A stretch of 64,000 bases of DNA, taken from NCBI GenBank assembly GCA_018398815.1, contig CM031616.1, positions 69,316,236 through 69,380,235 on the forward strand. Reading direction: 5' to 3'. The DNA comes from Conus ventricosus. Its lineage: Eukaryota > Mollusca > Gastropoda > Neogastropoda > Conidae. The stretch's first letter is position 1. Every line of letters begins with the position of its first letter. Both the position numbers and the translations under genes were made by a program. Of the stretch, positions 33,431-47,000 are shown piece after piece. Under the pieces are notes generated by a model. It was not told the origin of the DNA and searched no databases. It saw nothing but the letters and a program-made list of their open reading frames with translations.

Positions 33431-36060
33431 GCAGGCATGCACACTTACAACTGTCCTATCTTTGTAATCCTTTGTGATGGTACTGAAAATCTGGAGGAAA
33501 TACTTGTAAAATCTGATCTTGAACTCTGATCACTGCATGGAAAAGTATGCCGTCTTCATCTGTTCTTGCTTTCATTTTGTCCACTTTTCTCTTGGCGTTT
33601 CCTCCTTTCTTTCTTTTTCTTTCCCTAAATTTTGTTTCAGCAATCTCTTGAAGCGGTCAACAACACGATTACTTTGAAAAGCATGAAAGTGGATGAAACA
33701 TGCAAAGGTGTCACTTTGGATGAAACTGGAAAAACTTTGTGATGAAACAGGATTCAAACAGACTGGGTACTGCATGCAAAAACTTACCACAGCAGCTGCT
33801 ACGTGCCATTCTGTTATGTACTGACGCAGCACTGGTGTGGCTGTCAGAATCATTCACTGATAACATGCGGTATTTGAAACTCTCCAACTGCCATCAGAAA
33901 TCTCTGACATTGCCACCCACTTTTGCTTTTGTATACTGCACCCTACACATACATCTCTGAACTTTAAAGGTAATGAAATGCGCAGAACGGCATTTTTAAA
34001 AGGGTAAACTTCACACCCACAATGAATGTGAAAAGAGTAAAGTTGAGCTTCAGTGTATAAAATACATCCAAACTGTGCGTCTTTGGCACCCCTGCAGTGT
34101 ATGCGTGATCACCTGAAAGGCTGGCACTTTTTTTTTTCTGCACACAGTGTATGCTCACTGTCATCTACGTCATTTTCTAATGTTTGTATTGGACTAGCAA
34201 AATGAAGACACCATCTTTTCCCCCCTGTAAATTCTGAAAGTTAGTACACAACTTACAAGCAAACAAGATGGAGGATTTGTGACATGAAGATGCCCACAAC
34301 TGACTGAAAGTACTGGTGACTATAGAAGTAACAGTAATTTTGAACGAAACAAAATGAAGCTGCAAGTGTTACTTTGCATATTTGCAATGAAAAAAATATC
34401 AGCAGCATCATGATATCAATACATTACAGACAAATCAAATCTTTGTATCAGCTTCTACTATTGGTCCAGTCTTGGCTGTTCCATGAACGAACCAACCCAA
34501 ATTTCTTGCGATTACTTTTCTATGCACACATATAAAGTTGAAAGCATGTCACAACACTGGAACTGCTTCTTTCTTGTCATTTTAAAATCACAGCTTGCCG
34601 ACCCTACATCATTACCTTTGTGCTGTTGTAGTGACTGATGAAACAGACACTAGACCAAACTCTGTGAACAAAATCACTAGACACAATTTCTAGATCCAGG
34701 CTGTTTAGCCTTCACTCGGGAAATGGGAAATCTCAGGCACACAGACATCTCTACACTGCATTCTCTCTGTAGGTACATTCCAGGATTTCACTTTTGTCTT
34801 CTACTCACTTCAGAAGCCTTGCAACAGCGATGTCTGCCTAGAACTGGACCACTCAAAGTTAGAGTGCTGATCTACTTACTAATTCTTGAAATGCTTCATT
34901 ACATGTACTTGCTGTGGGAAGAATGTGGTTATAACATGTACACATGAAGAAGGATTTCAATGTGCTGTTTGCTGTTAAGAATTTTTTCTTTTTTGGATCT
35001 GCTGGTCTCCATGCCACAGATATAGCAACTTTCCTGAGAACAAGTCATGTTTGAAATTACTTTCAACTGGAAAATTCCTTTTCCTCATATTTGAATTATT
35101 TCCCATCTAAACAAGAGCCAGAATACTGGTACAGCAATATGCCTGTCTTCAACAAAAGGAGGCCACACCACCACACAAGCCTCAAAATGCTGCCCTAAAC
35201 CAGCAGCCGTTTGCTTAAATAATGGTCATTAAAAAAAAAAATGCTGGCAAGGACAGTTATCTCCCCTAAATCAAACAAGTCTAGATGGTGAATGGATACA
35301 TGTACTAGTCCCTGCTTTCCCTCACCATACACCGGTTTAGCCAAAGTAAGGGCAAGGCCACACTGCACGAACTGAGCTGCCTTGTGAGCTGCCCTGTGGC
35401 TGCACTGTGGCATGCGAGGCAATGAAAAGGATGACATCAGAGACTGCAGAGGATGCCCCGTAACAAGCAATAGCCAAGTGAATGGTGGTAGTGTTGAGAG
35501 ATTGTCATGTTTCCCAAATTAGCAGTGTCTTTCTCACCACGCTTCTGTTACTGCTTGCTGCAATCACTGTTGGTGCAGCCACTCACCTCTCACAGCAGTC
35601 AAGACACCGCCAGCCTCTGAGGCCGAGGAACAGAATCTTTCACCAGCAAGCTGACAGGAAGATATATCCGGTTTTTGGACCACTTCAGAGGGGCAGGCGC
35701 GAATCAGCTCACAGTTCTCTCTTCACATGTGTTCAAGGTCGCTAGTGTTCAAGATTTTGAGGGAAATGTACATGTATACAAGAGACCACCATGGCATCCA
35801 TTGCATGTGCCATGGGGTCCTGCACTGGAGGCACAAACACACAAAGCTGGGTGTTCAACCCAGCACAAAAAGGTTACATGTGGTGTACTCAGAACTCACC
35901 AGACAGATCTGTGCACTGAATGCTCCTGCGTCCGCTCTGCTAGAAGTACCTGGTCATTTCTGGAAAGAGAGCCTGCACGGACATTGTTTTCCAGGGATAT
36001 CCCTCACTGGGAGCACAATCTACAATGACTCATTGACTGACAATACAGGAGGAGGGAGGT
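33431..36060. other. No recognised gene
   Basis: Unassigned AT-rich DNA. It ends at the DIRS fragment. Confidence 0.5.
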
Positions 36061-36077
36061 GATCCATTAGTTCAGTA

Positions 36078-36614
36078 TCAGGATTGCGTCCTTCCTAGAT
36101 CTTTGATGTAAGCAACCACAGTTGAGTTGTCCAAGAAAATTACATGGCCTTTCAGGACCTTGGACCAGGACTTTGACCCCCAGAAACCTACCTTCACCTC
36201 CAAAACACTGATGTGGTCCAACACCTCCAGCAAAGACCACGTACCACTAACCTGAAGAAACCGTAGGCAAAGGTGAGCACCCCAACCAGACTTGTTCTCA
36301 TCTTGAATGGGGGAGAAGAAGAGGGACATCTGACTTAAGCAAAAACCAGATCTGTCCGAGACCAATTCAGGGACTGAATGGAACTCCTGAGTCATGGAAA
36401 GGGAAGCGGCCCACTCCGCTGACAACTGAATCCAAGTCCAAACATTGCTGAAAGCCCTCTGTAAGGGACTTGGACCCAGCTCGCCCATAGACATCAGCTT
36501 CAATGCTGTGGAAGCAAAACTGATCAGAGTCTGAACTTTACTACTAGTCACAATGAGACACTGACTATCACTATGTGAAGGAATGTTGTTGTCCGTCAAC
36601 AAGATGAAGACCAT
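36078..36614 (-). pseudogene. DIRS-type retrotransposon RT-RNase H fragment
   Basis: A 178-codon frame. The first part, with LIVTSSKVQTLISFASTALK and LSPLQRAFSN-type sequence, matches the region after the RT. The second part has the RNase H signature of DIRS elements: DENKSGWGAHLCL (D-K-GWGAHL), GTWSLLEVLDHISVLEVK (GTWS..E...HI..LE), then LKGHVIFLDNSTVVAYI. The family motif AYINKQGGTRS is decayed here to AYIKDLGRTQS, followed by a stop. DIRS elements use a tyrosine recombinase instead of an integrase; none is seen nearby, so this is a dead fragment. Confidence 0.8.
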
Positions 36615-36744
36615 CTAGTCATCCTGGGATCAGGGTGAGTGCACAGATGGCTGGTCAGACCGATCTGCACCCAGAAAGACCTATCACAGTGCAGACAGGG
36701 GATGGTGGCAGCAGTTGAACGAGACACCAACTATGTGAAGGAAT

Positions 36745-37340
36745 ACACAGCTTTATTTCCGTCCTGATTGAGACACTTAGTGAAAGGGCAAACAAACAAG
36801 GCTTTACACATTTGTAATCCAATATTTTTGTTGCTGTAGTCTGAGCAGAGGCATGTATCAAACTTGTGTACTACTTAACTATGGAAAATTAACTTCCCAG
36901 AAAGTGATGACGTCATTTTTGCACAATATTGTGTTTGTTGTCATTGTTCTAATATTGCCTGACCACTTGCGTACAAGCTTTCATGCGGCATCTATGTTAT
37001 CTACAAGACAATAAACCCAGTCGAGTTTGGTATTAAAAGAATTGTTGGGAATTCGCCAATTCAGTCATCTCAATAGTGCAGATATATTACATTTTTCATG
37101 ACAATAACTAATTATCAAACCTACAGCCCCATTTGTAATGGCCGCTCAACCTTGCCGAACACATTGCTGCCAGACCAGCTGTGCACAGATGACATTCAGT
37201 TGGCCGAATACAGCGCGGTTAGCTGGCTGGTGGGAGCGCCTGCAGAAAACATTCCTTTCCCTCACCTGCATTCACAGCTTGGTCTCTGCAGCTGTAAACT
37301 CCCCTGCGACTCAAAACTAAGTAACTTGCTCTGAACAGCC
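36745..37340 (+). repeat. Interspersed repeat R1, copy 2 (longest)
   Basis: Runs from ACACAGCTTTATTTCCGTCC to GTAACTTGCTCTGAACAGCC. It contains the CRE-like palindrome TGACGTCA at about 36908. It starts about 0.1 kb right of the DIRS fragment. No inverted ends or tail were recognised. Confidence 0.8.
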
Positions 37341-38080
37341 GTGAATAAAACTGTCATCAACTCCAAAGTCCTATCTTTGGTACATTGTGATTATTGTAGG
37401 GTTTGACACCTGACTCTGCTACTCCCTCCCCCCCCCCCCCCACTCTCTCTCTCTCTGAGTATCAAATACTATCAACAATTTTGGCAATTTCTCTCCCAAA
37501 CTTACCTTTAACCTGTTAAATCTGAGAACTTTCCATTTTTGGAATCTTTGCCTTTTTTGGCCTAGTATACTTACTATGTCAAACAGCTAACAACAGTGTG
37601 TTAGCTCTGTCTGGTCAAATAATTGTGCCTAACAGTAACACAGTATCATGAATATGAAGACGCCATATGAAGTGTTATGCTGCAGGCGAAAGCACAGACA
37701 GACAAAATCATGTCTGTTTCCTCATTAATATTAACAAACACTACAACAGAGAACACCATCACGACTTTTTCAGAAATCACAGACAGAGGCATAATTAAAA
37801 TACGTCCACCACTACAAACTAGATTTTTACACAAGAATTGGTGTGATCTGGACTTAAAAGTTGACCAGGGAAGAGGGGAGGGGTAATTTTGTTAATATAG
37901 TGCATCAATATCAAGACATCTTTTGGCACTCTAAAACTGCTAAAAATTGGGAGTTAAGTCCCTGTGTACCAGGGAGAAAAAAAAAAGATAAAAAGGAAAC
38001 TGCTGGTACATATCAATCTATACACAGAAACTGAAATGCAGAGAACATGTTGGCATCAATGTTAGTTTAAAACTTAAGTG
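37341..38080. other. No recognised gene
   Basis: Contains a C run at about 37426-37441 followed by (CT)n. Otherwise AT-rich. Confidence 0.5.
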
Positions 38081-38084
38081 AGGT

Positions 38085-38270
38085 GACTAGGCAGAAATTG
38101 AAACAAATTCAAAAGAAAAATTATCGTTCTTCTTCAGGACAAACAGATTACAAGACAAACCACGATGCGTTTCGACCTCTTTGGTCTTCTTCAGGCAAGA
38201 GAAATAACATTCAGGACAATGAAAACGAACAATCACTCTCAAGACTGATTGCAAATTGGAATATTATATG
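38085..38270 (+). repeat. Single arm of the foldback family
   Basis: Carries GATTACAAGACAAACCACGA, then GACCTCTTTGGTCTTCTTCA and GGACAATGAAAACGAACAAT, the same word order as one arm of the foldback elements at 40.2 and 41.4 kb. The opposite arm is missing. Confidence 0.65.
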
Positions 38271-39248
38271 TTTATTTTCGATTTTCATAACTTGCTGGAC
38301 TATACCTGAAAATGTTATTAACAGTCAACCAGCTTTTTCTCCTCTGCCTAATTGTTCACACACATTTTCTTTCTGAGAGAATTGCTACTGTTGTCTAGAA
38401 CAGTTCATGGCCAATAGCTACTAAGTTTGAACATATCTTTGCTTTTTAAAAAAAATCTCGCATTTTCTCAAATGCTAAGGCTCTGTTGCTGCAGCATGTT
38501 GGCTGGTGTGATAACATTCAACTGGGTCAATCTGGAGCATGGTCAGCTATACAGTCAAAAAGTAAACCCCACAGGGTAAGTCACACAAGTGAAAGATTCG
38601 CTATTTGTAGGCGGCGAGGCCTCGTGTTCGTGCTTTGGATTCCGAGGATGCACCGGCTAAGAAAAAAAATGTGCACAAGCTGTAAATGTCCATTAGCTAA
38701 AGAAAACATCAGTGACTGAAATGGCAACAAATGCGATAAGCGCAAGCCTGGGCAACACACTTTAATTTGGGGCCGTGACATTCGGCTATTCGCATGTCTT
38801 GCCGCAGTTCACTTGTTTACATTGTTTTCGCTGCTGCGATAAACACCCATCTTTAGACTCTTACTCTCATCAACTAGTAAAGATCTAGTGTGAAAAATAT
38901 TTAACGGTTTACAATTGCGTTTAAAACACATTTATAATAGTAAACAAACAAACAAACAGAAAACCAGGACTGGTCAGTGAACATCTCTTTCAATGTGGCC
39001 TTCGACTGCTCTAGTTCTGTGCCTTGTCCATCGCCAGTCCAATCGTGTGCACGGGAAGGCGTAGCGTCCTGAATACGACTTGAATCTTCACAACTGAACT
39101 ACAAGCTATATTTCATTACAAAATTCACAAGAGATTTCAAAGCAATCATATTACCTTCAGCGTTTGTTTTTAGATTATCAAATCAGAAAACGTGAGGCAT
39201 CAGCGTTCAATCCTTTCCGCGAGAACTTGAGATCCCTTTCCGCTGTCG

Positions 39249-39312
39249 GCCATCTTAAATTGGATGAACCCACTGGTTTACCTACCCAGCATGCATTGCA
39301 GTCAAAATGGCG
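39249..39312 (+). promoter_or_regulatory. Possible CECR2 promoter with YY1-like sites
   Basis: GCCATCTT at 39249-39256 and AAAATGGCG at 39304-39312 are opposite-strand versions of the YY1 core, 190-250 bases before the start codon. TATA-less promoters often carry such sites near the start point. This is inference from motif and position only. Confidence 0.3.
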
Positions 39313-39501
39313 AACTGTGGTTGGTGTAGTGGTGCATGTGTTATCCCGCATTATCAGCGTGTTTGAATGTACAAGGAGATTAGTGGAAGTGATATTGATT
39401 TTCTTGAGTTTGTAGTAAAGTAATATTTTTGGAGAGTCTGCAGGTTTTGCCATCGCAGAGTTCCTGTTTACGCAAAGGGCCAAACAATTACACCAAAAAA
39501 A

Positions 39502-39508
39502 ATGGAAG
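39502..39508 (+). CDS. CECR2: CECR2 exon 1 (coding part)
   Basis: ATGGAAG then donor GTAAGA. Only seven coding bases; exon 2 completes the codon to read [11 protein letters not shown]. The short distance to the DDT-like region matches the short N-terminus of vertebrate CECR2. Confidence 0.75.
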
Positions 39509-40988
39509 GTAAGACCAGGCCAGTAGAGCCGAGGAAGAGAAAGAATAAATTCACTGAATCAATGTGAAATATCGCGAAATCGGAAACTGAGAACCGAAAT
39601 GATCAGCTGATTACTGTATGTAAGGATGTACTGTTAAGGTGGAGAACAGTTAAATATATTTATGTGCCTTTGACAGTTAATATTTTATGTTTCAGAAATT
39701 CAGTCGTGGCACAAAGTGCCGAAAATCGCACATTTTTGCTCTTTGTTCAAAGATGCATTGGATCTTCCCGATTTTGATATTGAGGTAAGTAACGTAATGT
39801 ACGTAGTAAGATGCCTTTGAAGTAAAGGGTTTCAAGAGCGCATGTAAAAAAAACTTTTGTTTGCGAAATTATGATGCTATTTCAATAGGCTATTTGGTTC
39901 AGTTTTTTGTCTCTGTTTACTTTTTGTTTAAAAAAAAACTTTGTTGATTTGAAGTGCTTTTTAATAAATTAAAATCACCGTAAAAGTCTCATTGCATGAC
40001 AATTGATTTCAAATGTTATCAAGTTATTTTGATTACACTGTATGCAGGCAATGACTTCAGATAGTATTCATTTAATAGAAGTGATCTGGTAAATGATCAT
40101 GAAAATGATAGGCCTAATGTACTCCCACAATCTTTGGTCAATAAATGATGTTTCAAAACGGAGTGACAGAGGGTGGAGAATGAGGCAAAATTTAGAAAGA
40201 GAGGGGGTAAGTTACCGCCAAGGACATAAGTACAGGACAAGACACAATCATGCATTTTGACCTCATGGGTCTTCTTCAGGCAAACACTGGTGTGCCCAGC
40301 ATGAGAAGATAAGTGGTTTCTCGTTCTTCGTTTTCACTGTCCTAAATGGTATTTGATTTTGCCTGAAGAAGAGCCATGAGGTCGAAATGCATTATGTCTT
40401 GTCCTGTACTTTGTTTGTCTATAGATGTCCTTGGCGATAACTAACCCCCTCTCTTTATAAATAAATAATGTGTCAATATAGAAAGTAAAGCCTCAAGCAT
40501 ATAAAATATTTTGAGAATTTTCATGTGTGAAAAAGCTTGTTGAGAAATAATCCAGGAACTATGAAAATGCATCAATGATTTTTTTCACATGCCATAGACT
40601 GATACAGTGATAGAGTCAATTAGCTAAGACTAGTAAGAGGTGCAGAAACTTTATTGGGGGGGGGGGGGGGTAAGCTATCTCTCTTTTTTGTCTTTAATTG
40701 TTCACTCACTGACCATAAATTACTTTTCATCAAAAGTTCAAAAACTCACAAATTTACTTATTTGTGAAACAAAAAAGGTGTCAAAGTGTGTTCTTTGTGT
40801 GCAATGAAAAAAAGAATTGCCAGTATAACATGGTTCATATGATCTATTTAGTTTAAAACAGTGATGTAGATAACTGTAATATTATATCTAAAAATAGTGT
40901 TAGAATACCATAACTGTAGTCTTGTCAAACACCTAACCAGTCAAAACAGATATGGTGACAATGAAAGGTCAAAACTCTGTCCAGCAGG

Positions 40989-41065
<77 letters not shown>

Positions 41066-44000
41066 TGGATGAGGACAGTGCTCACCTTGACAAACTATTG
41101 TTGGGGTTCCATTGATTAACAGCCCTGATGTGGCCCTTTGCGGTCGGCTGGGCTATAAGCAACATTATCTTATCTTCCATTGATTAAATTAAAAAAAAAC
41201 CTGAATGCTGATTTAGCCAGCTAAACCTGTGAGCCAACTAGGCTCCTCCCCTGGGAACAAATTAAAACATTGTCCTTCCTTTGGTCCTTTTGTCCTTGGT
41301 GGTAAATAACCCCCTCTCTTTCTAAATTTTGCTTCATTTTCCGCCCTCAGTCATTCCGTTTTCAAACTTAAAAGATTTACTGCTCCGCCCAGTGAAAGAG
41401 ATTTGTAAACAAATTACCAGACAAAACACAAAGCATTTCCATCTCTTTGGTATACTTCAGGCAAGACAAACAACATACAATGCTAGGAAAATGAAGAACT
41501 ATCACTTATCTCCTCAAATTGGGCACAAAACTGATCCATTCCACACCCATTTTGTGCCCAATTTGAGGACATAAGTGATTGTTCGTCCTTTTTTTCATTG
41601 TCTTGAATGTTGTTTGCCTTGCCTGCAGAAGACCAAAAGGTTGAAACATGATGTTGTGCTTTTTCTTGTAATTTGTCTCTTTCGTTCGGCCAAACAGTAA
41701 ATCTTCTTTTGAGTTTGTATCAATTTCCACCAACAGTCACCACAGTTTGAAACTACCCTAGGAAGTTAAGTAACCCGACATCTTCTCAGTTAACATTATG
41801 ATCCATTGCTTAGGAAACACTACGTGTCAGGCAGCCAAAATCTGGTTTGTGCAGAGTGAATCTAGAGCAAATCTTGGCTGACATGAAATTGAAGCAGGCA
41901 CTGTATACAGTAATTAATGAAAGACGGCCCGTAAAGCTGACGAGGCATCTTTCACATAGTGGGATTCAGTCGGCAGGTGTATGCGTGTTATGTTGCTCAT
42001 TGAGAACAGTGTATGAAGAAATCTTTACCGCTTGTGGGAATTTTCAGGTTTCCACCTGAGTGATTTAAGTTCTGCTGTGAACTGAATTCATGTAATGCAG
42101 TTTTAGGGGCAGTTGGTGAGGTGGCAGAGTGAATTCAGTCTCATAGAAATTTTAATGCAAAGATCAAATTGAAATACTTGGTATTGTGTTCATGTTATTA
42201 TAGGGTCTTGCAACTGTAATAAGCACTAAGGAATTTTACTATGCAGCTTACTAACACAAACAGGGATTGAGGGATCAGCTGATTGACTCCAACCATTATG
42301 TTGCGGTCTACTGCACATACCAAGTACTGAAGTAGCCATGCGACACATGCATACTAAACTAATCTAAGGAAGGGACAGAACGTTTGTTGTCCTGTCCCAG
42401 AATCTTCTCAGTCCTCTCCAGAAAGTATGAAACAATGCTGCTAGTTTGATTCTCAGACAACCCAGATCTTCTCATGTCACTCCCTTACTTCTTTCTCTTC
42501 ACTGGCTGCCGGTCGAAAACCGTATCAGATACAAACTGTCCTTACTCTGCTTTAAATCCTTGAATGGCTGAGCTCCTTCCTTCCTTTCTGATCTTCTTCA
42601 TCTCTATGTTCCTTCTAGTCTAGCAGTTGTGTTCTGAAACCTCAGCTCAAAATCCCTCAATTTCGAAGAAAACCTACGGCGATTGTTTTTTTTTTTCTCT
42701 TCAGGGTCTGGTTTCTTGGAATAAACTCCCAATATCTTTGCATAGTTCAAACTCTCTGTCTTCCTTCAAGGCATCTCTTAAAAGCACCCTCTTCACCTAT
42801 CAATAGCAGTTCTTTCTTCTCCTTCCCTTGCCCATCAAATTGATTCAGTGACTAATGTGCGCACGTGTGTACGTATGTGTGTGTGTGTGTGTTTGCGCAT
42901 GCTGTTGTGTCTGTTGTTATGTGACAGTGTGTGTGTGATTTTGTGTGTGTGTGTGTGGGTGTGTGTCAACATGCACCCTTGTTTGTAGATGCATGGTACT
43001 TATTGCAATATTCATCTTCTTATTGGTTTCATTTATGTTTTCTTTAACCTTTTATGTATTTGTAAGCACTTAGGGCTTATGATGGAAGATTAGGCACCAT
43101 AAATAAGCATTATAATTGCTATGAATAATGTGTCTAGCATCATAGTATGTACCATACAAGCAGAAATAGAATTACTTCGCCGCCAAACAAAGGAACACAC
43201 ATTGCCTCCTACTTTGCTCACTAGTTGGGTGATTTGCAGTCATCCTGTTGCTCATAATTCTTCAACAGTTGGGAATTCATGAGTATATGATGCCCAGATC
43301 AGGAGTTTTTCATGTTCTCTGTTCAACTAAAAGGACTTGATGCCAAAATAAGGAGTTTTTTTCTTGATCACTGGCTAAATAGGCTTACCATGTCAGACTC
43401 AAGGAAGAGTCCCACGTTCCTCCCCAAGAGTTCGTAATACTGCTATGATCCCCAGATGTATATTGGTTTGGTTTTAAGATTTTAAGCTAGCAGAAGCAAC
43501 TCCATGCTGTTTGCTAAAGACAACAGACAGCAGGAGGGGCGTTTGTTCAGTGCTAAGTTACGATTAGCATGAAAATTTGGCCTCACAGAGCTGACTTGCT
43601 GACATTTCTTGCATTTCAAGCTTGACAATGACATGTTATAAGCAGGGTGCGTGAGAAAAACTCCCCATTTTAAGCTGTCACCTCCTCCCCCCCCCCCCCC
43701 CCCCCCCCCCCCCTCCCCATCCACGCAAAGTGGATAAAACCCATCCATTTTCACTCCTTCTGTCCAAAAGGAGGCATAAACTATTTTACCTTTTAAACGC
43801 CATCCCTCTTATTCACACCTCTGTTCCCCACACACCATCCCCACTTGCTCTGGAGTGTCTTCTCTCTCCTGTCCTCTGCAGTCTCAGCCCCAGGAACAGC
43901 CAGTAGATATAATATGTGTGACATATAGACGTCTCTAGCGTCGCTGGGTTTTGACAGGATGAGCAGTAAATGGTAACTAGTACTGATAACCAGAAGTTCC

Positions 44001-47000
44001 CTGGTATCGTCCCATCCTTTCTCTTCACCCGCCCCTCTGCTGTACCTCTTCCCTGAGTGTGGTCCAAAATCTGCCCACTATCTTCCATTTCATGTTGTCT
44101 GTGATCCTAAAGAAGCATCACCACCCAAGAATAGCGTTGGGGGTTGTTGGTAATATTAGTATGAATAAACAACATTTTTACTTCGCAGAGATCTTTTGCG
44201 TGACTGAAAGTTGATCAAAACATGAGCGGGATATTTCTTTACCGGGAAGTGGAATGTTTTTGACATTTGGATCAAGTACTTAAATGAAGAAGGCTAGGGT
44301 CTATGCGTATTGAACAGAAAATTCCGTTTATTTTCTTGAGAATATAGTTTAGAGACATATATGCATGCAGGAACTGATGATTCCAAGTTAAATACAAACA
44401 TTACAAGTGTTAGGTGAATGGTCTTCAAATGAGAATTTCTCTGTCTAGAGCAATACTGTTGGCTTCCACCATTTGTATTTGTTATACTGTTATGGTACTG
44501 CTCTATTTTCTTCTTTAGAGTTGTGAGACTTCTGCTGGGAAAGTACTTGTGTTGTCATGGGGTAGATCCCACACTTTTTCAGTCTCTGGGATCTATGATT
44601 GTTCAGGGTACCTCTATGTGACTGCATGAAACCCTTTGCTCATGTCTTAAGTGATGCTTTGTAAGAAGACTCATACTCTAGAACAACATCGCTATTAAGT
44701 ACAGAAGAGAAATCAGAGATTTACGAAAATTATGTGTATGCTAAATATTGAAATACAAGCGTGCTAGAATTCTCCTTTTGAAATGTTTCATCTCAGATTT
44801 ACAGTTCTGTAATTACTGCCTGTTGATGATTGTTTCATTAATTAACTGTTGCGACTTTTTCAGTTGAAAGCTTCCTGATTGACAGCTCAGAAACGTTGAA
44901 TAGGAGACAAGGCCTCAATAGTTTTAAATGCCCCATAACTGCACATGATCAACAGTTAGAAGTATGTTTATAACACCATCCATAACATGCTGCATAGTTG
45001 TAAGCACACTTGATTGTTGACACTTTACAACAATAAGCCCATTTGAAAATAACTTTCATCCGATCAGTGCAGCATGCAAGCAGAGGACTGACCCCCCTCA
45101 CCCTTCTCTCCCTCTTCCCCCCTCCCCCCCCATCCCCCTTGAACTTTGAAGGATGAATTCATATTATATAATTAAGGTCAACATTGTACACGCTGTACTA
45201 GTTGGTAGGCTAAATCATAATATGCTTTAAGAGGCGAGGAACATAACAGGAGTATGAATGTGCACACGTTTTGCAGGAACTTGAAGACAGTTTGATAGCG
45301 GAAGAAGGTGAAGGTAATGCTTTGCTGCTGGAACTGATCTGTAAGCTGCTGAACGGCTGTTACGGCAGAACCGATATTGGGTGAGTTTAGCTCTGTCTGT
45401 GTCACAGTGTGTATGAGGGGGAAAGGAAGTGTTGGGGGAGTGGGGTGGGGTCATGGAAAGGGGCAGCTTACAACATTTCTTAAGTGTTGCCATTATAATT
45501 TATGTCTATGATAAGCCTGTGCAAGTTTATTTTTCTACAAGCGTAGGTGCTGTTCAGCAGGGATGTAGCTAGAAATTTTCGTAGCAGGCCTTTTGACGTA
45601 AGTTCTGAACATTTGTGAGGTGGTTATGAGCATTTTTGTCACTTGTCTGGAATGCTTTTTGAGTCTGAGTCTTTGGCAGTCAGCCGCCAGAGAGGAATTG
45701 ACCCAAATTACAGAGCTGATGGATTATCCAACTCTCTGTTTCTAGTTCTGTATTACACATCATGTTGGTCCTTCTCTGTTTGGTTTCTGATCTTTCTGTC
45801 CTCCCAAAAGACATAAAAGACTGGCCAGGATGGAGTTTGGGTTTCCTTGGTTTTGATGGCCAGGATGGAGTCTGGGTTTCTTTGGTTTTGATGGCCAGGA
45901 TGGAGTCTGGGTTTCCTTGGTTTTGATGGCCAGGATGGAGTCTGGGTTTCCTTGGTTTTGATGGCCAGGATGGAGTCTGGGTTTCTTTGGTTTTGATGGC
46001 CAGGATGGAGTCTGGGTTTCCTTGGTTTTGATGGCCAGGATGGAGTCTGGGTTTCCTTAGTTTTGATGGCCTCTGAGTCTCAGACTCGGTCTCCTGAGTC
46101 AAAATCAACTGTACTGTTGCTGAGTATGGTCGTCAAAATGCCAGCATGTGGACACAAATTCTTAAAATTGGTGTGGAATATATAATACTGGGAATTTGAC
46201 AAGGGAAGCCAGTCCCTTAGTTAACACAACTTTCTGCATATGTCATTACAAGGTAAAAGAGACTGTGACATATTCAGCATCTCCATGCTGAGAAACAAAT
46301 ACGCAGTTACCTGTACATGTGTGCAACTGAAAAAAGGTTGTGAGCAATGCTGACACTGTGTGTTAGTCATATTCACATGTATATACAATTCAAATGAGCG
46401 CAGTTCCTTATTTGATTGGACCACAGTTTAGAATGAAGCACTTCCCCGAAGATGGAGTATGGTGCCTAAAAGGCGGATAGAAAAGGGTCATACACACAAA
46501 ATCCACTGCCTGGCTATACAGGGAGTGTCGCAGGAGTATCAGCCTGCGTACGCAGAAAGAAAGAAAGAAAGAAAGAATGAAGCACGCACTCCAGTGAGGG
46601 ATTCACAAATGATTGATTAACACTCCAGGGATCAGCTGGCATACATATGCACCTCGTTCATCAAATGCAAGATCACCAAATGCATTTCTAACGGTGTAAG
46701 TGGAGGATTGTGTGTATGGTTGAAGTTGATACCTCGCACATGCAATGCCCATCCATGTGGGTTTTGTTCTTTATTTTGTTAGGTATAAACGCTTGTACTA
46801 TGTATTTGTACTTACCATGTACCATCTCAGATGCTCCACCCTGCAAGGAATGTGTCACTGGTCTTTGCAAGACTCAAGGATGTCCCACCTGATCTGATCT
46901 TTGAATCTCTGAAAACGATTAACATTTTAAAAAAAGATCTGACTTCAGATTTTATGGAAGAAAGAGTTTTAACAAAGTTTCCGGTTTGTTTTTAGGTGTA

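Noticed and set aside
38486..38719. 77-codon plus-strand frame ending in CTSCKCPLAKENISD
   Set aside because: A Cys-rich end hinted at a zinc motif, but there is no second half, no splice site that fits and no family match I could name.
39164..39483. Overlapping 83- and 101-codon frames just upstream of CECR2
   Set aside because: The plus frame ends before the CECR2 start in another frame and the minus frame has no recognisable motif. The region fits a promoter or 5' UTR better.
45680..46108. 142-codon minus-strand frame with a 35-residue repeat
   Set aside because: A product of the 35-bp minisatellite and chance absence of stops, lying within CECR2 intron 3.
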